Assembly: GCF_000379105.1 (NCBI RefSeq)
Contig: NZ_KB900609.1
Span: 6,940,125 to 7,004,124, forward strand
Reading direction: 5' to 3'
From: Methylobacterium sp. WSM2598
Lineage (GTDB): Bacteria; Pseudomonadota; Alphaproteobacteria; Rhizobiales; Beijerinckiaceae
Length of the DNA: 64,000 nucleotides
The position numbers were made by a program, and so were the translations under genes. The notes below the pieces were generated by a model. That model was not told the origin of the DNA. It ran no database searches and saw only the letters and a list, made by a program, of their open reading frames with translations. Numbering within the stretch: the first letter of the stretch is position 1; every line of letters starts with the position of its first letter. Below, in pieces: positions 1 through 9,329 of the stretch.

Positions 1-3000
1 GCGGCGCAGGGCCTCGTCGGCCTCCGCGGCGCGCCGGCCGAGCCGCGCGCCCATCTCGTCCGCGGCGCCGACCAGGGAGGCGGCGACCGCCTCGACCCGG
101 CCGTCGAGCCCGCCCGTCGCGCTCTCCGCCGCCGCCGCGATCGCGGCCGCCACGGCCTCCGCCCGCGCGGCCAGCCCGTCGAGGGCCCGGCGCAGGCCCT
201 CGTCGGCCTCCTCCGTGCGGGCGCTCACCCGCCGGCCCGCCTCGTCGGCGGCCCGCAGGAAGCTCTCGGCGAGCCCGGCGAAGCGCGCATCGACCGCGCC
301 CGCCGCATTCTCGGCGGAGTGCGCCAGGGCGGAGGCCGCCGCCTCGCTGCGCTCCGCCAGGGCCTCGACCGCGCGGCGCAGGCGCTCGTCGGCCTGCGCG
401 GTGCGCTCGTCGAGCCGCGCCCCGACCATGTCGGCGGTGCCGAGCAGCGCGGTCGTCGCCGCGGCCATCTTCCCGTCGAGGCTGCCGGTGGCGGCCTCGA
501 CCGCCTGGGCGAAGGCGGAGGCGACGCTGCCGATGCGCGCGTCGACCGTGCCGGTCGCCATCTCGGCCGAGCGGGCGATCGCCACCGCGGCGTCCCGCGC
601 CCGCAGGACCACGAATTCCACCGCCTCGCGCAGGGCCGCGTCGGTCTCCTGCGCCTGGGCGCCGATCTGCCCGCGGGCCGCCTCGGCCGCCTGCGAGAAC
701 TGCGCGGCGACGCCGCCGAGGCGCGCGTCGAGGCTCCCGGTCGCCGTCTCGGCCGCGCGGGCGAGCGCCGCCGCGGCGTCCTCGGCCCGGGTCGCCAGGG
801 TCTCGACCGCGCCGCGCAGGGCCGCGTCGGTCTGCGCCGTGCGCGCGGTCACCCGCCCCTCGGCCGCCTCCGCCGCCCGCAGGAACGCCTCCGCCGCTCC
901 CGCGAGCCGCGCATCCACCGCCCCGGCCGCCGTCTCGGCCGTGCGGGTGATCACCGAGGCCGCGTCGCGCGCCCGCAGCACCATCCCGTCGAGGGTCTCG
1001 CGCAGGGCCGCGTCGGTCTCCTGCACGGTGGCGCCGATCTGCCCGCGCGCCGTCTCGGCCGCCTGGGCGAGCTGCGCGGCCGCGCCGCCGAGGCGCGCGT
1101 CGAGGTCGCCGGTCGCCGAATCCGCCGCGCCGGCGAGCGCCGCCGCGGCCGCCTCGGCCCGGGTCGCCAGGGCCTCGACCGCGCCGCGCAGGGCCGCGTC
1201 GGTCTGCGCCGTGCGCGAGGCCAGCCGCCCCTCGGCCGCCTCCGCCGCCCGCAGGAACGCCTCCGCGACCCCCGCGAGGCGCGTATCCACCGTCCCGGCC
1301 GCCGTCTCGGCCGATTGGAGGATGGCCGCCGCGGCGTCCTCGGCCCGGGCCGCCAGGGTCTCGACCGCGCCGCGCAGGGCCGCGTCGGTCTGCGCCGTGC
1401 GCGCGGTCACCCGCCCCTCGGCCGCCTCCGCCGCCCGCAGGAACGCCTCCGCCGCTCCCGCGAGCCGCGCATCCACCGCCCCGGCCGCCGTCTCGGCCGT
1501 GCGGGCGATCACCGAGGCCGCGTCGCGCGCCCGCAGCACCATCCCGTCGAGGGTCTCGCGCAGGGCCGCGTCGGTCTCCTGCACGGTGGCGCCGATCTGC
1601 CCGCGCGCCGTCTCGGCCGCCTGGGCGAGCTCGGCGGCCACGCCGCCGAGGCGCGCGTCGAGGTCGCCGGTCGCCGAGGCGGCCGCGTGCGCCACCGCCT
1701 CGGCGGCGGCCTCGATGCGGCCGAGGGCCTCGCGCAGCTGCGCATCGGTCGCGTCGGCCCGGGCGTGGAGCATCCGGGTGCTCTCCTCGGCCGCGCCGAG
1801 GACGCGGGAGGCCGCGGCCCCGCTCGTGGCCTCGAAGGCGGCGGCGAGATCCTCGGCGCTCAGGCGGGCGAGGTCGACGCTCTCGGCCGTGCGGGCGCCG
1901 ATCGCCTGCGCGACCGTCTCGGCCGAGCGGCGCAGCACGTCCACCACCTCGGCCGCGCGGGCGTTGAGCTCGGTGCCGGTCGCCTCCACGGTGCGGTGGA
2001 AGACCTGTGCGGCCTCGACCGTGCGGGTGCCCAGCGCCCCGGTGGCGTCCTCGGCCGCGCGGCGCATGGTCTCGGCCGCCTCCGCGGCCCGGGTGTCGAG
2101 CTCGCCGGAGATCCCGGCCAGCGCGAGGCGGAAGGCCTCGACGGCCTCGGCCCCGGACGCGGTCGCGGCCTCGGCGCCCTCCCGGGCGGCGCGGCGGAAG
2201 GCCTCGACCGCCGCCGCGGCGCTCGCCCCGACCGTCTCGGCGGTGCCGCTGCCGGCGGCGCGGATCGCCTCCGCGGCCGTCTCCGTGCGGGCCCCCACCG
2301 CCCCGGCGGCGGTCTCGGCCGCGCGGCGGAAGACCTCCTCGGCCTCGGCGGCGCGGGCGTCGATCTCGCGCCCGATCTCCTCGGCGGTCCGGCGCAGGGC
2401 CGCGATCGCCGCGCCGGTGCGCCCGTCGAGGGAATTCTGCAGGGACTCGGTGGCGCCCGCGAAGGAGGCGGCGGCGCTCGCCGCGCGCTCGGCCATCAGG
2501 CCGGCGAAGCGGTCGCCGCCCTCGGCGAGGCCGCGCTCCAGGGCGCCGCCATGCACGACGATGGCCTGCTCGACCCGGCCGATCGTGTCCTCCAGGCGGC
2601 CCGACAGGTCGGCGGCGTGCACGCCGATCGCCTGGGCGGCCTCCTCGACCAGGGCGGCGACCTCCTCGCGCAGCCGCGCGGCGCGGGCCGCGAAGGCGTC
2701 GAGCACCGCGTCGCTGGTCGACCCGAGGGCGCCGCTCGCCTCGCGGCCGCTCCGCTCCAGCGCCTCGACGACGCGGGTGCCGGCCCCCTCGATCTCCTCG
2801 CGCAGGGCGACCGAGCGGTCGTCGAGATGGGCGGCGAGCGCGCTGCCCGAGGCGGCGAAGCGGTGGGTGATGGCGTTGCCGGTCTCGGCGAAGCGCGTGG
2901 TCAGGTCCTCGCCGCGGGCGAGCAGGCGCTCCTCCAGGGTGGCGGCCGAGCGCGCGAAGGTCTCGCGCACCTGCTCGCCCTCCCGGTTGAGCGCCTCGAT

Positions 3001-4254
3001 CACCCCCGAGCCGGTCTCGCCGAGCACGCGGGCGACCTCGCCCGCGCTGTCGGCGAGGGCCGCGGTGAGGAGCCCGCTCGTGTGGCCGATCGCCTGCGTG
3101 ACCGCCTCGGTCCGCGCCTGGAGCGTGGCCGCGAGCGCGTCGCCGGCCTCGCCGAGGCCGGCCTTGACGGTCTCGCCCGTCGCGGCGAGGCGCTGGACGA
3201 GCCCGTCGCCCTCGCCGGACACCGCCTGCGCGACGCGCTCGCCGGTCTCGGCCAGGGAGGCGGTGATCTCCTCCCCGCGGCGGCCGAGCGCCGCCGTGAT
3301 CTCCTCGCCGCGGGCGCCGAGCGAGCCGGTGACGCGCTCGCCCACCCCGTCCACCGCCGCGACGATGCGGGAGGCGGCGGTGTCGAGTTCCTGGGTCAGG
3401 GTCTGGTGCGTGCCCTGGATCGCCCCGCGCACCCGCTCGGCATTGGCCACGATGGCCTCGCGCTGGGCGACGAGCTCGTCGACCAGGGCGCGGATGCGGA
3501 TCTCGTTGTCCGAATAGGCCCGCTCCAGGGTCGAGATCTCCCCGCGCACCAGGGTCTCGAGCTCGCCCGCGCGGGCGAGCGCGCGCTCGACGCCGTCGCC
3601 CACCGCCGCGACCTCGCGGCGGACCGCCTGCGACATCGTCAGCACGGCGTCGGTCGAGAAGGCCTCGGGCTCGGCGAGCCGGATCGCCACGTCCCCGACG
3701 GCGCGGGCGACGAGGCGCATCTCCTGGGCGCGCACGGCGAGCATCGCGGCGATGAAGAACAGAAGCACGGGCGCCAGCACGGCGGCGGCGCCAACCGCGC
3801 CCTGCAGGCCCGAGAGTCCGGCGAGGAAGCCGCGCAGGTCGCCGTTCGCCTGCCCCCAGGCGAGGGCCGCGAAGCCCGCGAGCCAGAGAGCGGCCGCCAG
3901 CATGGCGAGCAGGTAGGGCGTGCGCGAGGGCTTCACCCGCAGGCTCTGGCGCATGGCGCCGAGGCCGCGGCGGTCGTCGTTGGCGACGAGGGAGCGGTCG
4001 GGGGGCAGCAGGCCGCCCTCGCGGCGGGCCTCGCGCTCGAGCTCGGGCATCACGCTCCCGTCGAAGACCGGCTCGGCCGGGCGGCCGTCGGTCCGGGGCG
4101 GGCCCGCCAGGGGGTCGGCATCCTCGACGTCGGGCAGGCGCGGCTCCGTCCGGCCGGCCTCGGGCCCGGCAGGCGCCTGGTCCAGGTTCAAGGCCTGCTC
4201 AATCGCCGACAGCGCCGCTTCCGTCGGGTCCTTGAGCTTCTTCTCGGTTGCCAT
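1..4254 (-). CDS. Giant membrane-anchored coiled-coil repeat protein (partial, C-terminus outside window)
   Basis: The frame is open from an ATG at 4254 to the left edge, at least 1418 residues with no stop. The N-terminus is acidic and Pro-rich (about residues 1-110). Two hydrophobic segments follow at about 114-134 and 150-173, so the protein is probably an inner-membrane hairpin. Everything after about residue 180 is Ala/Arg/Glu-rich and predicted coiled coil, with degenerate repeats of about 62 residues built on motifs such as GERVTGSLGARGEEI and ETAAGAVDARL. It resembles the large 'apolipoprotein A1/A4/E-like' or MCP-like helical proteins of Rhizobiales, whose function is unknown to me; chemotaxis HAMP or signalling motifs were not seen. 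The gene is divergent from the Hpt gene. A role in cell envelope or polar organisation would be a guess. Confidence 0.85.
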   Translation of the reverse strand, partial: MATEKKLKDPTEAALSAIEQALNLDQAPAGPEAGRTEPRLPDVEDADPLAGPPRTDGRPAEPVFDGSVMPELEREARREGGLLPPDRSLVANDDRRGLGAMRQSLRVKPSRTPYLLAMLAAALWLAGFAALAWGQANGDLRGFLAGLSGLQGAVGAAAVLAPVLLFFIAAMLAVRAQEMRLVARAVGDVAIRLAEPEAFSTDAVLTMSQAVRREVAAVGDGVERALARAGELETLVRGEISTLERAYSDNEIRIRALVDELVAQREAIVANAERVRGAIQGTHQTLTQELDTAASRIVAAVDGVGERVTGSLGARGEEITAALGRRGEEITASLAETGERVAQAVSGEGDGLVQRLAATGETVKAGLGEAGDALAATLQARTEAVTQAIGHTSGLLTAALADSAGEVARVLGETGSGVIEALNREGEQVRETFARSAATLEERLLARGEDLTTRFAETGNAITHRFAASGSALAAHLDDRSVALREEIEGAGTRVVEALERSGREASGALGSTSDAVLDAFAARAARLREEVAALVEEAAQAIGVHAADLSGRLEDTIGRVEQAIVVHGGALERGLAEGGDRFAGLMAERAASAAASFAGATESLQNSLDGRTGAAIAALRRTAEEIGREIDARAAEAEEVFRRAAETAAGAVGARTETAAEAIRAAGSGTAETVGASAAAAVEAFRRAAREGAEAATASGAEAVEAFRLALAGISGELDTRAAEAAETMRRAAEDATGALGTRTVEAAQVFHRTVEATGTELNARAAEVVDVLRRSAETVAQAIGARTAESVDLARLSAEDLAAAFEATSGAAASRVLGAAEESTRMLHARADATDAQLREALGRIEAAAEAVAHAAASATGDLDARLGGVAAELAQAAETARGQIGATVQETDAALRETLDGMVLRARDAASVIARTAETAAGAVDARLAGAAEAFLRAAEAAEGRVTARTAQTDAALRGAVETLAARAEDAAAAILQSAETAAGTVDTRLAGVAEAFLRAAEAAEGRLASRTAQTDAALRGAVEALATRAEAAAAALAGAADSATGDLDARLGGAAAQLAQAAETARGQIGATVQETDAALRETLDGMVLRARDAASVITRTAETAAGAVDARLAGAAEAFLRAAEAAEGRVTARTAQTDAALRGAVETLATRAEDAAAALARAAETATGSLDARLGGVAAQFSQAAEAARGQIGAQAQETDAALREAVEFVVLRARDAAVAIARSAEMATGTVDARIGSVASAFAQAVEAATGSLDGKMAAATTALLGTADMVGARLDERTAQADERLRRAVEALAERSEAAASALAHSAENAAGAVDARFAGLAESFLRAADEAGRRVSARTEEADEGLRRALDGLAARAEAVAAAIAAAAESATGGLDGRVEAVAASLVGAADEMGARLGRRAAEADEALRR
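767..1677 (-). repeat. Higher-order internal repeat in the coiled-coil gene
   Basis: Bases 767-1119 and 1325-1677 are nearly identical, with about five differences in 353 bases, at an exact offset of 558 bases (186 codons). This is three times a weaker basic period of 186 bases (62 codons), seen for example between the related blocks at 1195 and 1381. The phase is preserved, so the duplication adds protein length without breaking the frame. Confidence 0.85.
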
Positions 4255-4567
4255 CGAACGCCTCGTTACGCCGTGAACGCCGGCGAGGGATCCCGCGGCC
4301 GCCCCCGGGGATCCCGCCCCCCGCCCGACCCGGACGCGAGGCTTCCGCCATTTACCAATCGGACCTTAGACGCAAGGAGTACCAGCGGGATACCCGATCC
4401 GCTCGACCCCGCGCAAAAACCTTAACCGAATGGTTACCATTGCGGGGGCGCTTGGCGTTATCCCGGCCTATCCCACGGGCACGCAAGGGGTCGGGAGGCG
4501 GGCGCGCCGCCGCGCGGCCCGCGCATCGCGCTGTGGATAGCCCGTGGGAGAGGGAGAGTCAGGCGCC
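4255..4567. promoter_or_regulatory. Divergent intergenic region between coiled-coil gene and Hpt gene
   Basis: This 313-base spacer is less GC-rich around 4350-4440 than its neighbours. It holds a perfect short palindrome AATGGTTACCATT at 4429-4441, preceded by TTAACC at 4422-4427. It must contain the promoters of the two divergent genes, but no clear -35/-10 pair could be chosen. The palindrome is a candidate operator only. Confidence 0.35.
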
Positions 4568-4951
4568 ATGGACGACCTCGCGCCCCTGATCGACCGGGCC
4601 GCGCTGGCGCGCGCGACCTTCGGCGACGCGGACCTCGCCCGGGAGGTGCTGGGCCTGTTCCGCGCGCAATGCGCGCGGCTCGGGCCGGCCCTCGCCGACG
4701 CGGCGCGGCCGGCCGCGGAGCGGGCCGACCTCGCCCACACCCTCAAGGGCTCGGCGGCGGGGGTCGGCGCGGCGCGGGTCGGCGCCCTGGCGGAGCGCCT
4801 CGACGCCGCCCTGCGGCGGGCCGACGCGGGCGAGGCCGCCCGCCTCCTCCCTCCCCTGCTGGCGGCGATCGCGGCGACCGCCGAGACGATCGGGACGGCC
4901 GGGATCGGCGCGACCGGCGCGGGCGCCGCGGACCGGGCCCCGGAGGCCTGA
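4568..4951 (+). CDS. Hpt-domain phosphotransfer protein
   Basis: A 127-residue single-domain protein. The motif AHTLKGSAAGVGA near residue 60 is the Hpt signature, and its His accepts and donates phosphate in multistep His-Asp relays. The rest is an Ala-rich four-helix bundle (GALAERLDAAL) with a disordered C-terminal tail. The ATG at 4568 is preferred over an upstream GTG at 4544 because a purine-rich GAGGGAGAG sits about 8 bases before it. No histidine kinase or receiver gene is adjacent, so it is an orphan shuttle whose partners lie elsewhere. Confidence 0.85.
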   Translation: MDDLAPLIDRAALARATFGDADLAREVLGLFRAQCARLGPALADAARPAAERADLAHTLKGSAAGVGAARVGALAERLDAALRRADAGEAARLLPPLLAAIAATAETIGTAGIGATGAGAADRAPEA

Positions 4952-5072
4952 CCGGGCGGCGCGCGACGCGGGCGGCGCGCGGCCAACGGCGCGCTTGCTT
5001 TCCGGGCGGCCTGCCGTCAATCAGGCGCAGCCGCGGGCAGGCCGCGCGGCGCAGACAGGTTCGGAGCGCGCG

Positions 5073-5393
5073 ATGGTCCAGATCACCTACGTCGATGCCG
5101 CTGGCACGCCCCGCACCGTCGCGGGCGAGGTCGGCTCGACCGTGATGGAGACCGCGATCCGCAACAACGTGCCGGGCATCGACGCGGAGTGCGGCGGCGC
5201 CTGCGCCTGCGCCACCTGCCACGTCTACGTCGATCCGGAATGGGAGGCCGCGGTGGGCCCGGCCGAGCCGATGGAGCAGGACATGCTCGACTTCGCCTCG
5301 GACGTGCGGCCGAATTCCCGCCTCTCCTGCCAGATCCGGGTGCGGCCGGAACTCGACGGGCTCAAGGTCACGACCCCGGCCCGGCAGGGCTGA
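5073..5393 (+). CDS. [2Fe-2S] ferredoxin, adrenodoxin type
   Basis: A 106-residue soluble electron carrier of the adrenodoxin/putidaredoxin family. The cluster ligands are visible as C40-x5-C46-x2-C49 (ECGGACACATCHVYV) and C86 (SRLSCQIRV), with the usual spacing. The acidic stretch around residues 65-77 (EPMEQDMLDFASD) matches the partner-binding helix of this family. The length is typical. It stands alone, so it may serve a P450, Fe-S assembly or another oxygenase encoded elsewhere. The start is the ATG after GCGCGCG at 5073; an in-frame extension to 4995 is not supported by family length. Confidence 0.93.
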   Translation: MVQITYVDAAGTPRTVAGEVGSTVMETAIRNNVPGIDAECGGACACATCHVYVDPEWEAAVGPAEPMEQDMLDFASDVRPNSRLSCQIRVRPELDGLKVTTPARQG

Positions 5394-5548
5394 GCCCGGC
5401 CCGACGACGATCGACGGGCGGGGCGCGGCTTCGCCCGGGGCGCGGCCGCCGCGCGATCACGCCGTCCCCCTCGCGCGCCCCTCGGCGCCGGCCCCGCTCC
5501 GGCGCGGGCCAGCGCGAGGCCGTCCCGCCCCCGGCGGGGCCGCGGGCC

Positions 5549-6724
5549 TCAGCGCACCAGTTCGCGCATCGCCCGGTCGATGCCGTCGAGCGTCAGCGGG
5601 AACATCCGCCCGGAGACGATCTGCCGGATCATCGCGATCGATTGCGTGAAGGGCCAGTGCGCCTCCGGCACCGGGTTGAGCCAGACCGCCTTCGTGAAAT
5701 GATCGAGGATGCGGGTGAGCCAGACCTGCCCGGCCTCCTCGTTCCAGTGCTCGACCGAGCCGCCCGGCATGGCGATCTCGTAGGGGGACATCGAGGCGTC
5801 GCCCACGAACACCACCCGGTAATCGGACGGGTAGGTGCGGATCACGTCGAGGAGCGGGGTGCGCTCCGTGTGCCGGCGCCGGTTCTCGGTCCAGACCGTC
5901 TCGTACGGGCAGTTGTGGAAGTAGAAATGGGCGAAGTGCTTGAACTCCGAGCGCGCCGCCGCGAAGAGCTGCTCGGCGAGGCCGACGTGCCAGTCCATCG
6001 AGCCGCCGATGTCGAGGAAGAGCAGCACCTTGACGGCGTTGCGGCGCTCCGGGCGCAGGCGCAGGTCGAGGTAGCCGGCCCGGGCGGTCTCCCGGATGGT
6101 GCCGTCGAGGTCGAGCTCCTCCGCCGCCCCGGTGCGGGCGAAGCGGCGCAGCCGCCGCAGGGCGAGGCGCATGGTGCGCGAGCCCAGCTCCTCGGCATCG
6201 TCGAGGTCCTTGAAGTCGCGCCGGTCCCAGACCTTCACCGCCCGGAAGTTGCGGTTGCCGTCCTGGCCGATCCGCACGCCCTCCGGGTTGTAGCCGTAGG
6301 CGCCGAAGGGCGAGGTGCCGGCCGTGCCGATCCACTTCGAGCCGCCCTGGTGGCGCCCCTTCTGCTCGGCGAGGCGCTGCCTGAGGGTCTCGAACAGCGC
6401 GTCCCAGCCGAGCGCCTCGATCTGCCGCTTCTCCTCCTCGGTGAGGTGCTTCTCGGCGAGCCTGCGCAGCCACTCCTCGGGGATGCCCTGCGGCGCGACG
6501 GCCTCGCCCAGGGACTCGATCCCCTTGAAGACCTGCCCGAAGACCCGGTCGAACTTGTCGAGGTGGCGCTCGTCCTTCACCAGCGCGGCGCGGGACAGGT
6601 AGTAGAACTCCTCGACCCGCTGGCCCGCGAGGTCGCGGTCGAGGGCGTCGAGCAGGGTCAGGTACTCGCGCAGCGAGACCGGGACCTTGGCGGCGCGCAA
6701 TTCGGTGAAGAAGGTCAGGAGCAT
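5549..6724 (-). CDS. VWA domain-containing CoxE-like protein
   Basis: A 391-residue cytosolic protein of the CoxE/VWA family. The N-terminal helical part (FFTELRAAKVPVSLREYL) is characteristic. The central region holds the von Willebrand A core with a degenerate MIDAS motif, LFLDIGGSMDW (DxGxS), followed by RVVFVGDASMSPYEI. Family members usually work with a MoxR-type AAA ATPase to mature or activate a metalloenzyme. No moxR gene lies next to it in this window, which is unusual. It is followed on the right by hemF in the same orientation, separated by about 120 bases. Confidence 0.88.
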   Translation of the reverse strand: MLLTFFTELRAAKVPVSLREYLTLLDALDRDLAGQRVEEFYYLSRAALVKDERHLDKFDRVFGQVFKGIESLGEAVAPQGIPEEWLRRLAEKHLTEEEKRQIEALGWDALFETLRQRLAEQKGRHQGGSKWIGTAGTSPFGAYGYNPEGVRIGQDGNRNFRAVKVWDRRDFKDLDDAEELGSRTMRLALRRLRRFARTGAAEELDLDGTIRETARAGYLDLRLRPERRNAVKVLLFLDIGGSMDWHVGLAEQLFAAARSEFKHFAHFYFHNCPYETVWTENRRRHTERTPLLDVIRTYPSDYRVVFVGDASMSPYEIAMPGGSVEHWNEEAGQVWLTRILDHFTKAVWLNPVPEAHWPFTQSIAMIRQIVSGRMFPLTLDGIDRAMRELVR

Positions 6725-6842
6725 GCGCGAAGAACGCGCGCGCCGGGCCGGAAGGTCAAGCCCCGGCCCGGCGGTTCCCCGTCGCCGCGCCCCATCCGGG
6801 GGACGACGGCGAGGCCGGGGAGCGGGCCGTGCCGGGCGCGCG

Positions 6843-7742
6843 TCAGGGCCAGCGCACCGTCGGGGGCATGGAGGAGAGGATCGAGTCGACGTTGCCGCCG
6901 GTCTTCAGCCCGAAGATCGTGCCGCGGTCGTAGAGCAGGTTGAACTCGACGTAGCGTCCCCGCCGCACCTGCTGCTCGCGCCGGTCGGCCTCCGTCCAGG
7001 GTTGCGAGAGGTTCCGCCGGACGATGGCCGGGTAGACCTCCAGGAAGGCCTCGCCGACGTCGCGGGTGAGCGCGAGGTCGGCCTCCGGGTCCCCGCTCCA
7101 GTGGTAATCGTAGAAGATGCCGCCGATGCCCCGCGGCTCGTTGCGGTGCTTGAGGTGGAAATACTCGTCGCACCACGTCCGGTAGCGGGCGTAGTCGGCG
7201 CCCGGATGCCGCGCGCAGGCCCGCCTCAGGGCCTCGTGGAAGGCGACCGAGTCGGGATCCTCCTGCGTCCGGCGCCGGTCGAGGACCGGCGTCAGGTCCG
7301 CCCCGCCCCCGAACCACGCCTTCGTGGTGACGACGAGGCGGGTGTTCATGTGCACGGTCGGCACGTTCGGATTCCAGGGATGGGCGATGAGCGAGATGCC
7401 GGTGGCGAAGAAGCGCGGATCCTCCGCGGCGCCCGGGATCTGGATGCGGAATTCCGGCGCGAATTCCCCGTGCACCGCCGAGACGTGCACGCCCGCCTTC
7501 TCGAAGACGCGCCCGCGCAGCATCGCCATCACGCCCCCGCCGCCGGGCGCGCCCGAATGGTCGGTGCGCTCCCAGGGCGTGCGCACGAAGCGCCCGGGCG
7601 CCTCGGCCTCGGGATGGAACGGGCCCGCCGCCTCCGATTCCAGGGCCTCGAAGGCCGCGCAGATGCGGTCGCGCAGGGTGGCGAACCAGTCGGTCGCCCG
7701 CGCACGCAGGGCGTCGAGGTCGAGGGAGGCGTCGATGCTCAT
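6843..7742 (-). CDS. hemF: Oxygen-dependent coproporphyrinogen III oxidase
   Basis: Catalyses the O2-dependent oxidative decarboxylation of coproporphyrinogen III to protoporphyrinogen IX in haem synthesis, in the cytosol. It has about 299 residues, the normal length. Family blocks are clear: [59 protein letters not shown] and [14 protein letters not shown]. The ATG at 7742 is chosen over one six codons upstream because a GTGGGATG-like ribosome site precedes it and homologues begin here. The gene is divergent from purD. The presence of the aerobic enzyme fits an obligate aerobe. Confidence 0.96.
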   Translation of the reverse strand: MSIDASLDLDALRARATDWFATLRDRICAAFEALESEAAGPFHPEAEAPGRFVRTPWERTDHSGAPGGGGVMAMLRGRVFEKAGVHVSAVHGEFAPEFRIQIPGAAEDPRFFATGISLIAHPWNPNVPTVHMNTRLVVTTKAWFGGGADLTPVLDRRRTQEDPDSVAFHEALRRACARHPGADYARYRTWCDEYFHLKHRNEPRGIGGIFYDYHWSGDPEADLALTRDVGEAFLEVYPAIVRRNLSQPWTEADRREQQVRRGRYVEFNLLYDRGTIFGLKTGGNVDSILSSMPPTVRWP

Positions 7743-7866
7743 GGTGTGGTCATCCCACACCGCCGCCCTCCGGCCAAGGGGGCGCGGCGGGGCCGGCCGG
7801 GAGCGGTTTCATCGCGCCGCCCGATCGCCTACAGGACCAGGCGAGACTCTCTGTCACGGACGGGCC

Positions 7867-9195
7867 ATGCGCACCGATTCCCTCACGATCCTGCTGATCG
7901 GCTCCGGCGGCCGCGAGCACGCCCTGGCCTGGAAGCTGGCGCAGAGCCCGGCCTGCCGGCGCCTCCTCGTGGCGCCGGGCAACCCCGGAACCGCGGCGCA
8001 CGGCACCAACCGGCCCGACCTCGACGTGATGGACGGGGCGGCGGTCGTCGCCTTCTGCCGGCGGGAGGGGGTGGACCTCGTGGTGGTGGGGCCGGAGGCG
8101 CCGCTGGTCGCCGGCCTCGTCGACGCCCTGGAGGCGGCCGGCCTCGCGGCCTTCGGGCCGCGGGCCGCGGCGGCGCGGCTCGAAGGCTCGAAGGGCTTCA
8201 CCAAGGAGCTCTGCGCGGCCTGCGGCATCCCGACCGCCGCCTTCGCGCGCTTCTCCGCGCCCGAGCCCGCCCTCGCCTACCTGCGCGCGCGGGGGGCGCC
8301 GATCGTCGTCAAGGCGGACGGGCTCGCGGCCGGCAAGGGCGTCGTCGTGGCCGAGACGCTGCCGGAGGCCGAGGAGGCGGTCGCGCGCCTGCTCGCCGAG
8401 CCCGGCGCCGAGGTGGTGATCGAGGAGTGCCTCGTCGGCGAGGAGGCGAGCTTCTTCGCCCTCTGCGACGGGACCCGGGCGGTGGCCTTCGGCACGGCGC
8501 AGGACCACAAGCGCGTCCACGACGGCGACCGCGGCCCGAATACCGGCGGCATGGGCGCCTACTCGCCCGCCCCGGTCCTGACGCCCGCGATCGAGGCCGA
8601 GGTGATGGACCGGATCATCCGGCCGACCCTCGACGGGATGCGGGCGCGCGGCACGCCCTTCCGGGGCATCCTCTACGCGGGGCTGATGCTGACCGCGGAG
8701 GGGCCGAAGCTGATCGAGTACAATGTCCGCTTCGGCGACCCGGAGTGCCAGGTGCTGATGCCGCGGCTCGCGGGCGACCTCGTGCCGGCGCTCCTCGCCG
8801 CCGCGGCGGGCGACCTCGCGGGGATCGCGCCGGCCTGGTCGCCGCAGGCGGCGCTCACCGTGGTGATGGCGGCGCCAGGCTATCCGGGGCCGGTGACCCG
8901 CGGCTCCGAGATCCGCGGCCTCGCCGAGGCGGAGGCGGCGGGCGCCCTGGTGTTCCAGGCGGGCACGCGGCGGGAGGGCGACCGGCTCCTGGCCGATGGC
9001 GGCCGGGTGCTCGCCGTGACGGCGACCGGCGCGGGGATCGCGGAGGCGCAGGGCCGCGCCTACGCGGCCCTGGCGCGGATCGACTGGCCGGAGGGGTTCT
9101 ACCGGCGCGACATCGGCTGGCGGGCCCTGGAACCGCGCCCTGGGAGCGCGGAGCCGCGCACGCTCGGCGGAGTTGCGGCGGGCAACTCCGCCTAG
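7867..9195 (+). CDS. purD: Phosphoribosylamine-glycine ligase
   Basis: ATP-grasp enzyme that joins glycine to 5-phosphoribosylamine to make GAR, the second step of purine synthesis. It has 442 residues. The N-terminal motif [17 protein letters not shown], the ATP-grasp segment [19 protein letters not shown], the [14 protein letters not shown] block and the metal-binding end [12 protein letters not shown] are all present. The C-terminus is about 15 residues longer than usual (after RRDIGWRAL), with a low-complexity tail. It is divergent from hemF. A weak hairpin lies downstream at 9265. Confidence 0.96.
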   Translation: MRTDSLTILLIGSGGREHALAWKLAQSPACRRLLVAPGNPGTAAHGTNRPDLDVMDGAAVVAFCRREGVDLVVVGPEAPLVAGLVDALEAAGLAAFGPRAAAARLEGSKGFTKELCAACGIPTAAFARFSAPEPALAYLRARGAPIVVKADGLAAGKGVVVAETLPEAEEAVARLLAEPGAEVVIEECLVGEEASFFALCDGTRAVAFGTAQDHKRVHDGDRGPNTGGMGAYSPAPVLTPAIEAEVMDRIIRPTLDGMRARGTPFRGILYAGLMLTAEGPKLIEYNVRFGDPECQVLMPRLAGDLVPALLAAAAGDLAGIAPAWSPQAALTVVMAAPGYPGPVTRGSEIRGLAEAEAAGALVFQAGTRREGDRLLADGGRVLAVTATGAGIAEAQGRAYAALARIDWPEGFYRRDIGWRALEPRPGSAEPRTLGGVAAGNSA

Positions 9196-9264
9196 CTCTT
9201 GGTCCTGCATCATCGTCGCCGACGGGTGCTTCGGTTCGCCGCCGAAACGGTGACCCCTTCGGCA

Positions 9265-9282
9265 CCGGCCGCTGTCGGCCGG
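9265..9282. terminator. Short GC hairpin after purD
   Basis: A perfect 7-bp inverted repeat (CCGGCCG, loop CTGT, CGGCCGG) lies 70 bases after the purD stop and 48 bases before the next start. There is no U-run, so its role as a terminator is uncertain. Confidence 0.3.
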
Positions 9283-9329
9283 CGGAATGATGCTTAGAAT
9301 GCCGGGGACGCGACAGACGGAGCCGTCCC

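Noticed and set aside
215-4425. Two very long plus-strand open frames (over 1100 and 1350 codons) opposite the coiled-coil gene
   Set aside because: They are Arg/Ala/Gly-rich with no motifs and arise because high GC removes stop codons; the minus frame has membrane segments, a sensible start and helical repeats.
4421-4441. CtrA-like site TTAACCGAATGGTTACC upstream of the Hpt gene
   Set aside because: The spacing and second half (GTTA) do not fit TTAA-N7-TTAA; kept only as a palindrome.
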